Notes under the pieces: model-generated
What the model was told of the DNA's origin: nothing
The model's database searches: none
What the model saw: only the letters and a program-made list of their open reading frames with translations
Made by a program: the position numbers and the translations under genes
Assembly (NCBI GenBank): GCA_964389005.1
Contig: CAYMCV010000064.1
Coordinates: forward strand, 1-13,630
Reading direction: 5' to 3'
Origin: CAYMCV01 sp964389005
GTDB lineage: Bacteria; Bacillota; Clostridia; Lachnospirales; Lachnospiraceae
DNA: 13,630 nucleotides
Part shown: piece after piece, positions 13,482-13,630 of the stretch
Numbering within the stretch: position 1 is the stretch's first letter
Layout: every line of letters begins with the position of its first letter

Positions 13482-13630
13482 ATGTGTGGAATAATTGGAT
13501 ATATAGGAAATGATGTGAAGGAAGTATTGCTTGACGGACTGGAATTTTTAGAGTATCGCGGTTACGACAGTGCCGGCATTGCGTTGAGAAACGGCAATAG
13601 CATGGAGGTCGAAGTATACAAAAAAGCAGG
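13482..13630 (+). CDS. glmS: Glutamine-fructose-6-phosphate aminotransferase, N-terminal fragment
   Basis: Only the first 49 codons and two bases are in the window. The sequence begins MCGIIGYIGN, so after removal of Met the N-terminal Cys is the glutaminase nucleophile of class II amidotransferases, and EFLEYRGYDSAGIAL (21-35) is the usual conserved block. GlmS makes glucosamine-6-phosphate from fructose-6-phosphate and glutamine, the first step toward UDP-GlcNAc for peptidoglycan. AGAGG lies 9 nt before the ATG. The gene is preceded by a glmS ribozyme, which confirms the assignment and gives its regulation. Confidence 0.96.
   Translation, partial: MCGIIGYIGNDVKEVLLDGLEFLEYRGYDSAGIALRNGNSMEVEVYKKA

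Overview
The window looks like a chromosomal segment of a low-to-mid GC Gram-positive anaerobe of the Clostridia, most likely Lachnospiraceae-like; that placement is inference. It rests on GGAGG-type ribosome binding sites on nearly every gene, sigma-A promoters close to TTGACA/TATAAT, a CIRCE (HrcA) operator, a glmS ribozyme upstream of glmS, ATP-type PEP carboxykinase, an Lsa-like ABC-F protein, and families typical of Clostridia (DUF6273, DUF4230, DUF1232, DUF2809). No insertion sequence, phage gene, tRNA, rRNA or CRISPR array was seen.

Layout. (1) Positions 1-1257, minus strand: a membrane protein with an N-terminal TIR domain, one membrane span and a DUF6273-like outer domain; its C-terminus runs off the window. 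It has a strong promoter overlapped by two dyad sequences. (2) 1381-3450, plus: an Lsa-like ABC-F ATPase followed after 3 nt by an unknown 173-residue protein. (3) 3498-4142: a self-contained heat-shock unit with CIRCE operator, sigma-A promoter, small heat-shock protein and hairpin terminator. (4) 4174-5985: pckA with its own promoter, an operator-like dyad and a terminator. (5) 6020-8357: a promoter, a DUF2809 membrane protein, a small unknown protein and a polytopic GT-C/GT39-like glycosyltransferase. (6) 8429-12567: six closely spaced genes encoding a membrane protein with two N-terminal zinc fingers, two DUF4230 paralogues (one membrane-anchored, one lipoprotein-like), a DUF1232 membrane protein, a double zinc-ribbon two-span protein resembling YdjG, and a 65-residue single-span protein. 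(7) 12572-13087, minus: a signal-anchored staphylococcal-nuclease-like protein, converging on unit 6 with 4 bp between stops. (8) 13176-13630, plus: glmS promoter, glmS ribozyme and the 5' end of glmS, divergent from the nuclease.

How they work together. Most units are ordinary core functions: proteostasis, gluconeogenic/anaplerotic PEP-oxaloacetate exchange, and amino-sugar supply for the wall. The two parts that stand out are the six-gene 8429-12567 cluster, in which every product is predicted to sit in or on the membrane and two carry cytoplasmic zinc-finger modules, suggesting an uncharacterised envelope complex; and the TIR-membrane-DUF6273 protein, which looks like a one-protein transmembrane sensor/effector. 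Both functional readings are inferences.
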